A stretch of DNA of 38,069 nt, taken from the IMG/VR virus record IMGVR_UViG_3300009285_001483, positions 1 to 38,069 of that record; one strand, given 5' to 3'. The notes under the pieces are model-generated. The model ran no database searches. It was not told the DNA's origin and saw nothing but the letters and a program-made list of their open reading frames with translations. The translations under genes were made by a program, and so were the position numbers. Below, piece after piece: positions 6,838-14,205 of this stretch; positions within the stretch are counted from its first letter, which is position 1, and every line of letters starts with the position of its first letter. The DNA is from a virus.

Positions 6838-7287
6838 CTAAAACGGCAGGTCTTCAGGAGTTAGTTCTTTTTTTTCTGTAAATTTCTGATAAAACTCTGA
6901 TGGTTTTTCAAGAGCGTCAATAAGTTTCTGTTCGTCTTCTGTAATGGGTGTGTCTTTGCGGTTTGGTACTACAGAGTATTCTGTTTCAATACCGGACCCC
7001 GCTCGATTGATTGTTATGTCATACGCTGGCACTATATCAAACGCATAATCAGGATTGGAACACAAAGTTTTTAGCTGTTTCATAATCTGTTTTCCAAATT
7101 CACCCATGCGTAATTCATTGCTTTTGCGATCTATCACCCACGCACAATAGCGTTGTGATGGCTTGTCACTTCCTGGAAATGTTACTTCACGAATGATAAA
7201 TTCACTCACAAGGCGTACTTTGTTTGCTCCTTCTTCCAGCTTCAAAAACTGGCTGTTCGATTTGATTTCGATGTCTCCGAGTTTCAT
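6838..7287 (-). CDS. Phage single-stranded DNA-binding protein (gp32/gp2.5-like)
   Basis: The 149-aa protein begins MKLGDIEIKSNSQFLKLEEG and continues NKVRLVSEF, a strand pattern typical of the OB fold of phage SSBs that coat ssDNA. Aromatic and basic residues follow (SQRYCAWVIDRK). The C-terminus ends ELTPEDLPF, an acidic tail with terminal F matching the SSB tip that recruits partner proteins. The start overlaps the upstream nuclease stop by 4 bases (ATGA type), so the two are coupled. Neighbours are nuclease, NinB-like protein and methyltransferase. Confidence 0.7.
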   Translation of the reverse strand: MKLGDIEIKSNSQFLKLEEGANKVRLVSEFIIREVTFPGSDKPSQRYCAWVIDRKSNELRMGEFGKQIMKQLKTLCSNPDYAFDIVPAYDITINRAGSGIETEYSVVPNRKDTPITEDEQKLIDALEKPSEFYQKFTEKKELTPEDLPF

Positions 7288-7997
7288 AGTGGTAAATTAA
7301 AAATATCTGGATAAGTTTCGCTGTTTGGTCGTGCGTTTGGATTTAGTGTGTGGAACATTGTCAGCGTTTGATTGCATTGCTCCTCGTACTTTGTACGATC
7401 TTCTTGGTCAAGAACAAGGAACGAGTATTTTTTCTTTGTTGTATTCCCAAGATGGAGAATTGCTATGTTATCTGCCTCATCCGCCATGCCGTAACCTGCT
7501 ATTTGCACTTTGTGCGTGCTATGTATGGTCTTACTGGTCTTGAAGTCAACAATATAGGTTTTTCCGTCAATCTCGCATTTAAGGTCAACCGTACCGGCAA
7601 ATCGGTCATGCCATACGATGTACTCGGTTGCAAGAATCTTCGGCTGGACATCATTGTACCAATCGAGAGCGGCCTGTAAACAACGCATGATTTTAAGTGA
7701 CCGTTTTGGAGAGAACCGCGCCTCAATATCTGCGCGTTTGATTTCTTCGCCTTTAAAAATGTTTTCAAGGGCTTGGTGGACGTAGGAGCCGTCTTCTGCG
7801 GTTTCTTCCATAATCTCATCTGCTCTCTTGTTGCCAACATCTCCACGCCACTGTACTAGCCCAAAATCCATTGGATACGCACAGCCGATGACATAGGTGA
7901 GAGATGGCCGATATTCGTCATCGGTACCGTCCATTGACTTGCGGTAAAAACGCTCATCAAAAATGTAATTATCAAGTCGTACGATTTCTTCGTTCAT
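7284..7997 (-). CDS. PD-(D/E)XK nuclease, RecB/Cas4-like (second of two)
   Basis: The 237-aa product has the compact RecB/Cas4-type core: H74 in SYVHQAL, E125 in ATEYIVW, D138 in GTVD, D151 and K153 in IVDFKTSK, and Q165 with Y169 in VQIAGY. These are the metal- and DNA-binding residues expected for an active nuclease, probably an exonuclease acting on DNA ends. It is coupled by 4-base overlaps both to the upstream zinc protein and to the downstream SSB, suggesting a shared recombination or repair task. Confidence 0.82.
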   Translation of the reverse strand: MNEEIVRLDNYIFDERFYRKSMDGTDDEYRPSLTYVIGCAYPMDFGLVQWRGDVGNKRADEIMEETAEDGSYVHQALENIFKGEEIKRADIEARFSPKRSLKIMRCLQAALDWYNDVQPKILATEYIVWHDRFAGTVDLKCEIDGKTYIVDFKTSKTIHSTHKVQIAGYGMADEADNIAILHLGNTTKKKYSFLVLDQEDRTKYEEQCNQTLTMFHTLNPNARPNSETYPDIFNLPL

Positions 7998-8167
7998 AGT
8001 GTTTCAATACACATATCACAGACGTATGTGCCGTCCGTGAACGGGCGTAAAAGGTCTTCATTTTCATGTTTGCAATATCTGCATGTTGGCAGTACGAGCA
8101 TATCCCATACTCCGCTTGCTTTAAGCATTGCTCCTTGCGCTTGTAGTAGGCCGATGTTGATTGTCAT
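7994..8167 (-). CDS. 57-aa zinc-finger protein
   Basis: ATG 8167-8165 opens a 57-aa frame ending at TGA 7996-7994, overlapping the next gene by 4 bases. It contains C29-RY-C32 and C50-DM-C53, a two-knuckle zinc ribbon, with GTYVCDMCIE at the C-terminus. Such proteins often act as small DNA- or protein-binding adaptors. There is no Shine-Dalgarno. Translational coupling to the nuclease is the main support. Confidence 0.65.
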   Translation of the reverse strand: MTINIGLLQAQGAMLKASGVWDMLVLPTCRYCKHENEDLLRPFTDGTYVCDMCIETL

Positions 8168-8172
8168 ATAAT

Positions 8173-8200
8173 TTGACTTATTTTTCGGGGGTGGTATACT
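8173..8200 (+). promoter_or_regulatory. Sigma70-like promoter with extended -10
   Basis: TTGACT (8173-8178), a 16-bp spacer and TATACT (8195-8200) preceded by TGG make a strong promoter reading rightwards. Its start, near 8207, would precede a GNRA-capped hairpin and run antisense through the 64-aa minus-strand gene towards the late region. It may make a small RNA or contribute to late transcription. Confidence 0.6.
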
Positions 8201-8229
8201 TGGTTGTGTTCTATGAACATCTCGACAAG

Positions 8230-8252
8230 TAATCCCCCGAAAGGGTGGATTA
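8230..8252 (+). ncRNA. Hairpin with GAAA tetraloop in leader of rightward transcript
   Basis: Arms TAATCC plus CCC (8230-8238) and GGG, a bulged T, then GGATTA (8243-8252) form 9 bp closed by a GAAA tetraloop (8239-8242). A GNRA loop occurs only if the plus strand is transcribed, which agrees with the promoter just upstream. A weak terminator-like element follows near 8320-8335. It is a candidate small RNA or leader; no known family was recognised. Confidence 0.45.
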
Positions 8253-8327
8253 TTTGTTATATAACGCGCGATTGTTTTCTCATTCTGCGAAGAAAAAGAA
8301 ACGCCCTGATATTTCCTATGATTTTTT

Positions 8328-8522
8328 TCATAAAATTCGGGTTATTTGCCAGGTGAAGATTATCTCTCCATTCCTTTTTTTTGCTCCCATATTACGAATA
8401 TGGTACTTTCGGCCTTTGCTTTGATTTCTTAAATTGGCAGGGTAGTACATAGAACCGTCTATTTTGATTGTTTGGCCAATCCTCAGTTTTTCCACTTTTT
8501 TAGTTCGTATTGTCTTGTTCAT
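8328..8522 (-). CDS. 64-aa basic protein, first gene of the early arm
   Basis: This frame begins MNKTIRTKKVEKLRIGQTIK and is rich in K and R, with alternating short strands (IDGSMYYPANL, IIFTWQITRIL) that suggest a small beta-barrel. It starts right beside the divergent late promoter, with AAGAG about 3-4 nt upstream of ATG. Its position next to the control region makes a regulatory role possible, but no DNA-binding motif is evident. Confidence 0.55.
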   Translation of the reverse strand: MNKTIRTKKVEKLRIGQTIKIDGSMYYPANLRNQSKGRKYHIRNMGAKKRNGEIIFTWQITRIL

Positions 8523-8535
8523 ACTCTTGACAAAA

Positions 8536-8565
8536 TTGTATAGGGGTATTTAGGTGTGGTATACT
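8536..8565 (+). promoter_or_regulatory. Late-arm promoter (extended -10)
   Basis: TATACT (8560-8565) is preceded by GTGTGG, giving a TGn extended -10, with a weak -35 TTGTAT (8536-8541) at 18 bp. A perfect TTGACA at 8527-8532 is too far (27 bp) to serve. This should drive the plus-strand head and packaging genes. It sits between the divergent arms and shares the GTGGTATAnT core with the promoters at 8195 and 5289. Confidence 0.6.
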
Positions 8566-8589
8566 TATTTTGGCTTTTATCAGGTTCCG

Positions 8590-8651
8590 GCTGTCTCGGG
8601 CTTCCCGCTTGTTACACTTTTAATTTGTAACGGCCGGTTCGTCGAGACAGC
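8590..8651 (+). promoter_or_regulatory. Late leader stem 1
   Basis: GCTGTCTCG (8590-8598) pairs perfectly with CGAGACAGC (8643-8651). Inside, GTTACA (8611-8616) pairs with TGTAAC (8626-8631), and a small GGG-CTT-CCC hairpin is possible at 8598-8606. This is a branched element in the untranslated leader of the late transcript. Confidence 0.6.
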
Positions 8652-8668
8652 GAGAACATACATATATT

Positions 8669-8689
8669 GTAAACGATTCAATCGTTTAC
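8669..8689 (+). promoter_or_regulatory. Late leader palindrome (stem 2 or operator)
   Basis: GTAAACGAT (8669-8677) and ATCGTTTAC (8681-8689) are perfect inverted repeats around TCA. It could be the second hairpin of the leader RNA or a dimeric repressor operator just downstream of the late promoter. A G-run (8695-8700) follows. Confidence 0.6.
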
Positions 8690-8717
8690 GTCAAGGGGGG
8701 TATGTGGATAAGTTTTT

Positions 8718-8791
8718 GTTGTATTTGCGGCGGCAGGTTGAGCTAGGGACGTTCCCCTCCTTTTGCCCCAAGTTCCCTCCGCAAATATAAC
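8718..8791 (+). promoter_or_regulatory. Late leader stem 3, ending 8 bases before the first late ATG
   Basis: GTTGTATTTGCGG (8718-8730) pairs with CCGCAAATATAAC (8779-8791) over 13 positions with one G.U that is a wobble only on the plus strand. The 48-nt interior can form GGCA/TGCC (8732-8735/8764-8767) and GGGA/TCCC (8746-8749/8753-8756), with a competing GTTCCC at 8772-8777. The stem closes just before ATG 8800 and could control translation. Confidence 0.6.
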
Positions 8792-8799
8792 TAATTTTT

Positions 8800-8904
8800 A
8801 TGCCTAAACGAAAACCAGCAAAAAAGAAGGTTAGCAAGAAGTCATCTGCCGTGATGATGAAGGAAAAAGAGATGATGATGAAAAAACGCAAAATGATGAA
8901 ATAG
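8800..8904 (+). CDS. 34-aa lysine- and methionine-rich protein
   Basis: This tiny frame starts MPKRKPAKKKVSKKSSAVMM and ends KKRKMMK. About half the residues are K or R and nearly a quarter are M, so it should bind nucleic acid strongly. It is the first gene after the structured late leader and lies 2 bases before the next gene. A similar tiny basic protein occurs at 25139-25252. The role is unknown; DNA condensation or packaging is a guess. Confidence 0.55.
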   Translation: MPKRKPAKKKVSKKSSAVMMKEKEMMMKKRKMMK

Positions 8905-8906
8905 GT

Positions 8907-9209
8907 ATGGCCAATATCTACCAAGTTATTGTTTCACTTGGCACTGAAATCGCTCCTCAAAATCAGCTAGTGATGACGGTTGCCAGCGACAGGCTTGATG
9001 ATGTTTTAGTGGCAATCAAAAATGAAATGGCGACAAAAGCCAATGGTATGGCGTATGCAGCTACGGTTGTTTCCTCTGAATTAAAAGAAGACTTTGCCAA
9101 ACACTTGGATATTCAACCAACAACTATTATTCAAGACTATCAGCCCATGAATCACGAGCAGCTCGCAATGCTTCTTCGTGATAATGGGTATGAAGTCATA
9201 AAAAAATAA
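8907..9209 (+). CDS. 100-aa protein, unknown function
   Basis: The product begins MANIYQVIVSLGTEIAPQNQ and appears to be a small alpha/beta protein, with strands near the N-terminus and a C-terminal helix-strand (EQLAMLLRDNGYEVIKK). No family was recognised. It is packed between the tiny basic protein and the 212-aa coiled-coil protein, early in the late operon. It has no Shine-Dalgarno. Confidence 0.65.
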   Translation: MANIYQVIVSLGTEIAPQNQLVMTVASDRLDDVLVAIKNEMATKANGMAYAATVVSSELKEDFAKHLDIQPTTIIQDYQPMNHEQLAMLLRDNGYEVIKK

Positions 9210-9211
9210 TT

Positions 9212-9850
9212 ATGGCGAAATATTCGTTTAAGGAGTCTCAAGCATTTCATCTTCGTTTAATATTATCAGTTATACCAGTACAAGATTTAGGAGAAGTGGC
9301 AGGAAATCTTTTTAAAGCAGTCACCATGCGTCGGAAGATGACGCAGTATTTGGAGGAAGTAAATAAAGAGTTTATGGGTAAGGCAAAAAAGGCCGCCGAA
9401 ATAAGGGAAAAATTTGGTAACGATCTTGCAGAATTTAAAAAGGAACTCGATACGAAGTTTTCGGAAAAGGAAGCCAAGCTTCTTGAGGGTTTAAAAAATG
9501 AGGAAAAAGAGACAAAGAAAGCAGAAGTGACGAAAGATTTAATGAGTGAAAAGGAAAAAGAGGGAAAGATATATGAGGATGAAATCAATGAAAAGTATAA
9601 AGAAGAAATTAAAGAGTTTGGTCTTCGGGGAATAATATATAGCTATAAGGTTGAAGGTCGACCCCAAATGTTTGAAACTTTTGAATACGAAAAACCAGAG
9701 GAAGAAAAGATGGTCGAAATAGAATTGGAAGAGGCAAGTGATCGAAATCAGAATGAGTTTGTTAAATCTCGTTTTGAGAAACATGCTGTGAATATTTTAC
9801 CAATAGAGAATATCATTGTACCTATTGGCGAGGTATTGGGCTTAGCTTAA
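9212..9850 (+). CDS. 212-aa coiled-coil protein, unknown function
   Basis: Residues about 45-145 are very rich in E and K with heptad-like spacing, predicting a long charged coiled coil; the ends are more hydrophobic (LRLILSVIPVQDLGEV and NILPIENIIVPIGEVLGLA). No enzyme motif is seen. It sits before the terminase genes, so a role in packaging or head assembly is possible but unproven. Confidence 0.65.
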   Translation: MAKYSFKESQAFHLRLILSVIPVQDLGEVAGNLFKAVTMRRKMTQYLEEVNKEFMGKAKKAAEIREKFGNDLAEFKKELDTKFSEKEAKLLEGLKNEEKETKKAEVTKDLMSEKEKEGKIYEDEINEKYKEEIKEFGLRGIIYSYKVEGRPQMFETFEYEKPEEEKMVEIELEEASDRNQNEFVKSRFEKHAVNILPIENIIVPIGEVLGLA

Positions 9851-9904
9851 TCCAAGTATTGGAATAAAAAGAACTAATTTATTATCTAAGTTAAGATAAA
9901 ATCT

Positions 9905-10012
9905 ATGGAAGACGAAACACCAGTAGTAGAACCAGTAGAACCAACGGTAGAGGAGAGCACAGAACCAGCAGAGGCTCCTGTTGAGGAACCTACAGAAGAG
10001 GGCACGGTTTAG
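9905..10012 (+). CDS. 35-aa acidic Glu/Pro-rich protein
   Basis: The frame starts MEDETPVVEPVEPTVEEST and has about 14 acidic residues, no lysine or arginine, and repeated E-P/E-V pairs. It fills most of a 187-base gap before the small terminase. Composition is like a disordered acidic tail. It may be spurious, but its bias and clean placement support it. It contrasts with the basic 34-aa protein earlier in the operon. Confidence 0.45.
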   Translation: MEDETPVVEPVEPTVEESTEPAEAPVEEPTEEGTV

Positions 10013-10037
10013 GATTAGTGGAGGATATTAGGATGAT

Positions 10038-10469
10038 ATGCCAGCAGGTAGACCAACCGTAGTAACTGGAGAAGTTCTACGACAATTAGAGGAAGCATTC
10101 AGTGTTGGTGCTACAGACAGAGAAGCATGTTTTTTGGCTGACATTAGCGAAAGTACATTGTATTTGTATCAACAAGAAAACCCAGGATTTTCGGAGCGAA
10201 AGGAAGCTCTCAAAGAAATGCCTAAATATAAAGCAAAAAAGAATGTTGTAGGAGCAATAGAAAAAGGCGACGTACAACAAAGTAATTGGTATCTGGAACG
10301 AAAAGGAAAAGATGATGGATTCAGCAGTAGAACAGAATTGACAGGTCAGAATGGCGGGCCCGTTAAGCATAGTGTGGCACTAGAAGATTCAGATTTCAAA
10401 GCAATAGTTGGAACGTATGCAACTAACCGAGGAAAAAAAGACACAAGTAGTGCTGCGGATATTCAGTGA
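10038..10469 (+). CDS. Terminase small subunit
   Basis: The 143-aa product begins MPAGRPTVVTGEVLRQLEEA, followed by a helix-turn-helix (ATDREACFLADISESTLYLY) and a helical region, the usual layout of phage TerS. TerS recognises the packaging site on viral DNA and activates the large subunit. The C-terminal 40 residues are polar and probably flexible. AGGA lies 5 bases before ATG, one of the few clear Shine-Dalgarno sites in this arm. The gene overlaps the large terminase by about 50 bases. Confidence 0.8.
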   Translation: MPAGRPTVVTGEVLRQLEEAFSVGATDREACFLADISESTLYLYQQENPGFSERKEALKEMPKYKAKKNVVGAIEKGDVQQSNWYLERKGKDDGFSSRTELTGQNGGPVKHSVALEDSDFKAIVGTYATNRGKKDTSSAADIQ

Positions 10470-11847
10470 AGATATCGAGGCATTTGGTAAATACTTGTTT
10501 GGTCATCATCTTCGGTTGGCAACACCACCATTTCACAAAGAGATATTTCAGCTCTTTCAAGGCAATGACAAGCGGATAGGGATCGCCGCTCCTCGGTCTC
10601 ATGCGAAATCGACGATTACTGATCTGGTGTATCTTCTGTGGGCGGTGATCCACAAAAAAACACATTTTGTTCTTTTGGTATCCGACACCTACTCACAAGC
10701 TACGTTGTTTCTTGAGGCAGTGCAGGCTGAAATAGAGGGCAACGAGAAGCTCCGAGCACTCTATGGCAATCTCAAGGGTGAGATATGGAGTGAGGGGGAA
10801 ATGGTCATCGGTGGGGCAATGGTAAAAGCGGTTGGCGCGGGAATGAAAGTTCGAGGGTTGAAGTACCACGAGTACCGGCCTGATCTCATTCTGGTTGACG
10901 ATCTTGAGAATGATGAGTTGGTGGAGAGCAAGGCACGCAGAGAGAAACTTGAGCGGTGGTTCAATGGAGCATTGGTTCCAAGTATGGACAAGAACGGACG
11001 ACTTGTCATCATCGGGACTGTACTGCACTACGACTCATTGCTGTACAAGATTCTCTCGAATGATCTTTACAATGAATACACCAAGAAGACGTACAAGGCC
11101 ATGAATGACACGGAGGCACTGTGGCCAGAGCACATGTCAATTCCTGACCTTTTGAAGCTCAAAGAGGAGTACACCCGTAAAGGGCAGGGGTATTTGTTCT
11201 ATCAAGAGTTTCAGAACGATCCCATCTCTGGCGAGAACCGAAAGTTTCGACTGGAGAAGATCAAGTATTATACGGACGCAGAGATTGAAAAAAAGCAACT
11301 GCGAACGTATATCACGATTGATAGGGCATACAGCACACAAAAGACATCTGATTTTACTGCATTTGTCGTGGTGAGTGTGGACAATGAGAACAACTGGTAT
11401 GTGCGTATGGCAGATCGGTTTCGAGGGACAGAAGATTTGCTCATTGAAAACATCTTTGATTTGCGGGCGTATTTCAAGCCGATCAAAATAGGGATAGAAC
11501 AGCGAGCATTCGAGTACACGCTAAAACCGACTCTTGAGAAAGAGATGAGAGTGCGAAATGACTTTTTTGTCATCACAGAATTGAAAGACGCACAGCTTTC
11601 AAAAACGTATCGCATTGAGGGATTGGTACCGCGCTTTGAAACTGGTACAATCTACTTAAAGAAAGACCAGAGTGATTTGATTGATGAGTTGATTCGTTTC
11701 CCAGCAGGGTCATACGATGATCTGGTCGATGCGCTTGCGTATCAGTTGCAGATACAGCTTCCGGCCAACGCACCGAAACGACAAGCATTTACGCAGGAAA
11801 GGCATAGAAAAAAACAACAACCGTCGTATTCATTGAGAATGGCGTGA
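10417..11847 (+). CDS. Terminase large subunit
   Basis: The 476-aa protein is the ATP-driven packaging motor and headful or site-specific nuclease. Counting from ATG 10417, the Walker A-like motif is APRSHAKST (58-66), Walker B is LILVDDLE (157-164) with acidic residues D161/D162, and IIGTVLHYDS (about 198-207) is the coupling motif region. The RNase H-like nuclease carries D302 (TIDRAYS), E361 (GIEQRAF) and D438 (DDLVDAL). An in-frame TTG at 10408 would add three residues. Both would overlap TerS. The C-terminus (KRQAFTQERHRKKQQ) is basic and may contact the portal. Confidence 0.92.
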   Translation: MQLTEEKKTQVVLRIFSEDIEAFGKYLFGHHLRLATPPFHKEIFQLFQGNDKRIGIAAPRSHAKSTITDLVYLLWAVIHKKTHFVLLVSDTYSQATLFLEAVQAEIEGNEKLRALYGNLKGEIWSEGEMVIGGAMVKAVGAGMKVRGLKYHEYRPDLILVDDLENDELVESKARREKLERWFNGALVPSMDKNGRLVIIGTVLHYDSLLYKILSNDLYNEYTKKTYKAMNDTEALWPEHMSIPDLLKLKEEYTRKGQGYLFYQEFQNDPISGENRKFRLEKIKYYTDAEIEKKQLRTYITIDRAYSTQKTSDFTAFVVVSVDNENNWYVRMADRFRGTEDLLIENIFDLRAYFKPIKIGIEQRAFEYTLKPTLEKEMRVRNDFFVITELKDAQLSKTYRIEGLVPRFETGTIYLKKDQSDLIDELIRFPAGSYDDLVDALAYQLQIQLPANAPKRQAFTQERHRKKQQPSYSLRMA

Positions 11848-11859
11848 AATGGAACAAAT

Positions 11860-12126
11860 ATGATAAAAATAGACCAACAGTACACAAAAGAAGAGGTGAC
11901 GGACAAGTTAGAAGAATTGGCTATTATTGCAAGGCCACGAACAATAAGTGCCGCAGAAGAAAAACAAAAAATTACACAGAATGTATTCTCTGTTCGTTCA
12001 CACGAAAATCCACCGGATTTTTTTGGAGGGAAACAAATAAGCGTTTCTGCAAGAAATGGAATACCAGACAAACAGATTTACAAAGAAGTAAGAGAATACA
12101 TGAAAAAGCTTTGGAATATACCTTAA
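11860..12126 (+). CDS. 88-aa protein between terminase and portal, unknown function
   Basis: The product starts MIKIDQQYTKEEVTDKLEEL and is rich in charged residues with a helical N-terminal half. GGAA stands 6-7 bases before ATG. A different frame is open over the same stretch (11844-12173), but its cysteine- and arginine-rich composition looks like an accident. No family was recognised. Confidence 0.6.
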   Translation: MIKIDQQYTKEEVTDKLEELAIIARPRTISAAEEKQKITQNVFSVRSHENPPDFFGGKQISVSARNGIPDKQIYKEVREYMKKLWNIP

Positions 12127-12139
12127 ACAACTCAACCAT

Positions 12140-12188
12140 CTGCTGGACTTACATCTTAAAAGCGTTAGCTTGAGAGATTGCCCAGCAG
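12140..12188 (+). promoter_or_regulatory. Hairpin element before the portal gene
   Basis: CTGCTGG (12140-12146) pairs with CCAGCAG (12182-12188). Inside, ATCT/AGAT (12153-12156/12175-12178) and AAGC/GCTT (12160-12163/12168-12171) stack around the loop GTTA. It stands 11 bases before the terminator hairpin, and with it fills the gap before the portal gene. A similar two-part arrangement precedes the scaffold gene. Confidence 0.55.
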
Positions 12189-12199
12189 CAATTTCAACA

Positions 12200-12230
12200 G
12201 GCTTCCGCTTCTAAGACGGAAGTCTTTTTT
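12200..12230 (+). terminator. Rho-independent terminator abutting the portal start
   Basis: GGCTTCCG (12200-12207) pairs with CGGAAGTC (12217-12224) with one G.U, followed by six T (12225-12230). The portal ATG begins at the very next base. It probably causes partial termination or attenuation inside the late operon, or is overcome by antitermination. Confidence 0.7.
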
Positions 12231-14204
12231 ATGCCCTACGATACAGAGAAAAAAGTCAAAGAATACAAACCGACTGATAAAGAAGTTGAGAAGATTGAGT
12301 TTATCTATGATGAACTTCAGTTCATGCTAGACGAGGTGATGAATCAGCAATATCCGGAGTTCAATGACCGCACGTTGACACAATTCATTGACGATTCGCA
12401 ACGTCGTGCTAATGCCTACGTCCCTTCTAAGGAATCCCAAGGCAAGGATGACTGGCAAGCCAATGTTTTCACAAAGACCACACGAAATAAGGTCAAGGCA
12501 CTCCTCGCTTCTATCGCAAAGAACCCCCCGCGCATCTCAATGGAAGCGTTTGACGCAAAGAACAGGCTCTCTGTCATTCGAGGAGACATACTAAGTCATA
12601 TTGTCGAAGCAACGTACCTGCAAGGAGACAATAACCCAGAGTATACGATCTACATGGACGGATGGAATTGTACAATCAACGGGACGGTCGTCAAGTATGA
12701 CGGGTACATAAAGACAACTGATAAGGTGAAGATCATCACAGGATATGACCTTGAGAAAGGAGAGGTGGAGTTTGAAGAACAAGAGGAGATTATCGAAGAC
12801 AAACCGATTGAGATTGATGTCCCACTACAACATCTTTTGATAAAAAACATCCGCATTGCTGATATTCAAGAGCAGCCAGCCCTCATTTGGTTGCAGTACC
12901 TTGAAGAGGAACAGTTCGAGCGCGAGTTTAACGGATACAAGAATTTTGACAAAGTGCCGGACAAATCTTCGACGCTTGCGACAGAGGAGTTGCAGATATT
13001 TTTTTACGATAAATGGAAAGACCGAGTGCAAAACAAGAAATGCTACGAAGTTTTGAGATATTTTAACAAACAAAAAGAACAGTATTGTATCATCGCAAAC
13101 GGGGTACTCCTCTTCGACGGCCCCATGCTCTGGGGCAAGCGCAAGAAACGATACCCGTTTGCCAAACAAGTCTTCGAGCCGTTTGCGAACGCTCACTTTT
13201 TCTATGGCAATTCTCTGCCTAACATTCTCATGGCAGAGCAGGATGTAGAGAATGCGCTTATTAACTCCATGCTCGATAAGACGTACCGTTCGGTAGTGGC
13301 TCCAATGCTCGTTGGTATTGTGAACCGAGATTCTTTTGATCTTGAGGACGAGTATGTTGATCAAGATACGAACATTTATGTTGAAGATATCAACCAGGTT
13401 AAGCCAATGCCAGTAGAGGGTATACAGCAAGGAGAGATCACCATGCTCAAGATCATTCAACAAGGCATGGATCGCTCTGCGACGGATCAGGTACAAAGCG
13501 GGGCCAGTGGGTCAGGTTCGACCGCACGAGAGATTGTGATAGCCAACGAACGAGCGGAGGAGCTAAAAGACCTCATGTTTACCATGATGAAAGACTTGTG
13601 GCTCCAAAAATATCGTATTCGTACTGTCAATGTTCTTATGAACTACAACAAGACCAAAGTAAGGCATATTGTTGGAGAAGAGGGCGAAAAAGCGTTTGAA
13701 GAAACGTATCAAGTGTTTCGCTTGCCGAATCAAGAGTTTGCGACAGGTGAACGTGGGATCGAGCAGATCGAGGTGGTCGGGACAACCGCAGAGCTTGCAC
13801 GTCCGTTTGATTTAGATGTGCGTGAAGAACAATCACGTCTTGATGGACAGCCGATCGCAATCAAGCAAATCACATCAGACTTCCTTGATGATTATGAGTA
13901 CATTGTAAAAATTGAGACTGAAAGTCTAAAACAAAAGAGTCGTGCGTTTGAAATGGCGGAGGTGGAAGATCAGATGCGTGGTACTGCAACGTATTTCCCA
14001 CAGATTTTCCTGGCGAATCAACAGGAATTTTTCAAGATGTATATGGAGAGATACGGAACGAGTCCTGACCGCTTCTTGGAGAACATGACCGCGCCAACGA
14101 ATCCGATGATGGCTTTGGCTGGTGGCGCGCCAGGTCAAGCACAGCCTGCGGGAATACCTGGAGCAGGTGGAGCACCAGCATTGCCTGCGTTAAGTGGCAC
14201 TTGA
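12231..14204 (+). CDS. Portal protein
   Basis: The 657-aa protein has the length and features of podovirus-type portals: an N-terminal helical region, a central part with FVFEPFANAHFF-like aromatic segments (PFAKQVFEPFANAHFFYGNS), the segment VEDINQVKPMPVEGIQQGE, and a Ser/Gly-rich loop (SGASGSGSTAREIVIANER) followed by a long helix. Portals form the dodecameric ring through which terminase pumps DNA and to which the tail attaches. The C-terminal 35 residues are Pro/Gly/Ala-rich and disordered. ATG follows the terminator T-run with no Shine-Dalgarno. Confidence 0.85.
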   Translation: MPYDTEKKVKEYKPTDKEVEKIEFIYDELQFMLDEVMNQQYPEFNDRTLTQFIDDSQRRANAYVPSKESQGKDDWQANVFTKTTRNKVKALLASIAKNPPRISMEAFDAKNRLSVIRGDILSHIVEATYLQGDNNPEYTIYMDGWNCTINGTVVKYDGYIKTTDKVKIITGYDLEKGEVEFEEQEEIIEDKPIEIDVPLQHLLIKNIRIADIQEQPALIWLQYLEEEQFEREFNGYKNFDKVPDKSSTLATEELQIFFYDKWKDRVQNKKCYEVLRYFNKQKEQYCIIANGVLLFDGPMLWGKRKKRYPFAKQVFEPFANAHFFYGNSLPNILMAEQDVENALINSMLDKTYRSVVAPMLVGIVNRDSFDLEDEYVDQDTNIYVEDINQVKPMPVEGIQQGEITMLKIIQQGMDRSATDQVQSGASGSGSTAREIVIANERAEELKDLMFTMMKDLWLQKYRIRTVNVLMNYNKTKVRHIVGEEGEKAFEETYQVFRLPNQEFATGERGIEQIEVVGTTAELARPFDLDVREEQSRLDGQPIAIKQITSDFLDDYEYIVKIETESLKQKSRAFEMAEVEDQMRGTATYFPQIFLANQQEFFKMYMERYGTSPDRFLENMTAPTNPMMALAGGAPGQAQPAGIPGAGGAPALPALSGT

Positions 14205-14205
14205 T

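Noticed and set aside
8213-8356. 47-aa plus-strand frame starting MNISTSNPPKGWII in the 8207 transcript
   Set aside because: No ribosome site, would need near-leaderless initiation, overlaps the 64-aa gene; the hairpin explains the region better.
11844-12173. Open frame of 109 aa overlapping the 88-aa gene
   Set aside because: C/R/K-rich accidental-looking text; the 88-aa frame has a Shine-Dalgarno and ordinary composition.
12825-13496. 223-aa minus-strand frame opposite the portal gene
   Set aside because: Antisense shadow of a strongly supported portal protein; composition is not protein-like.
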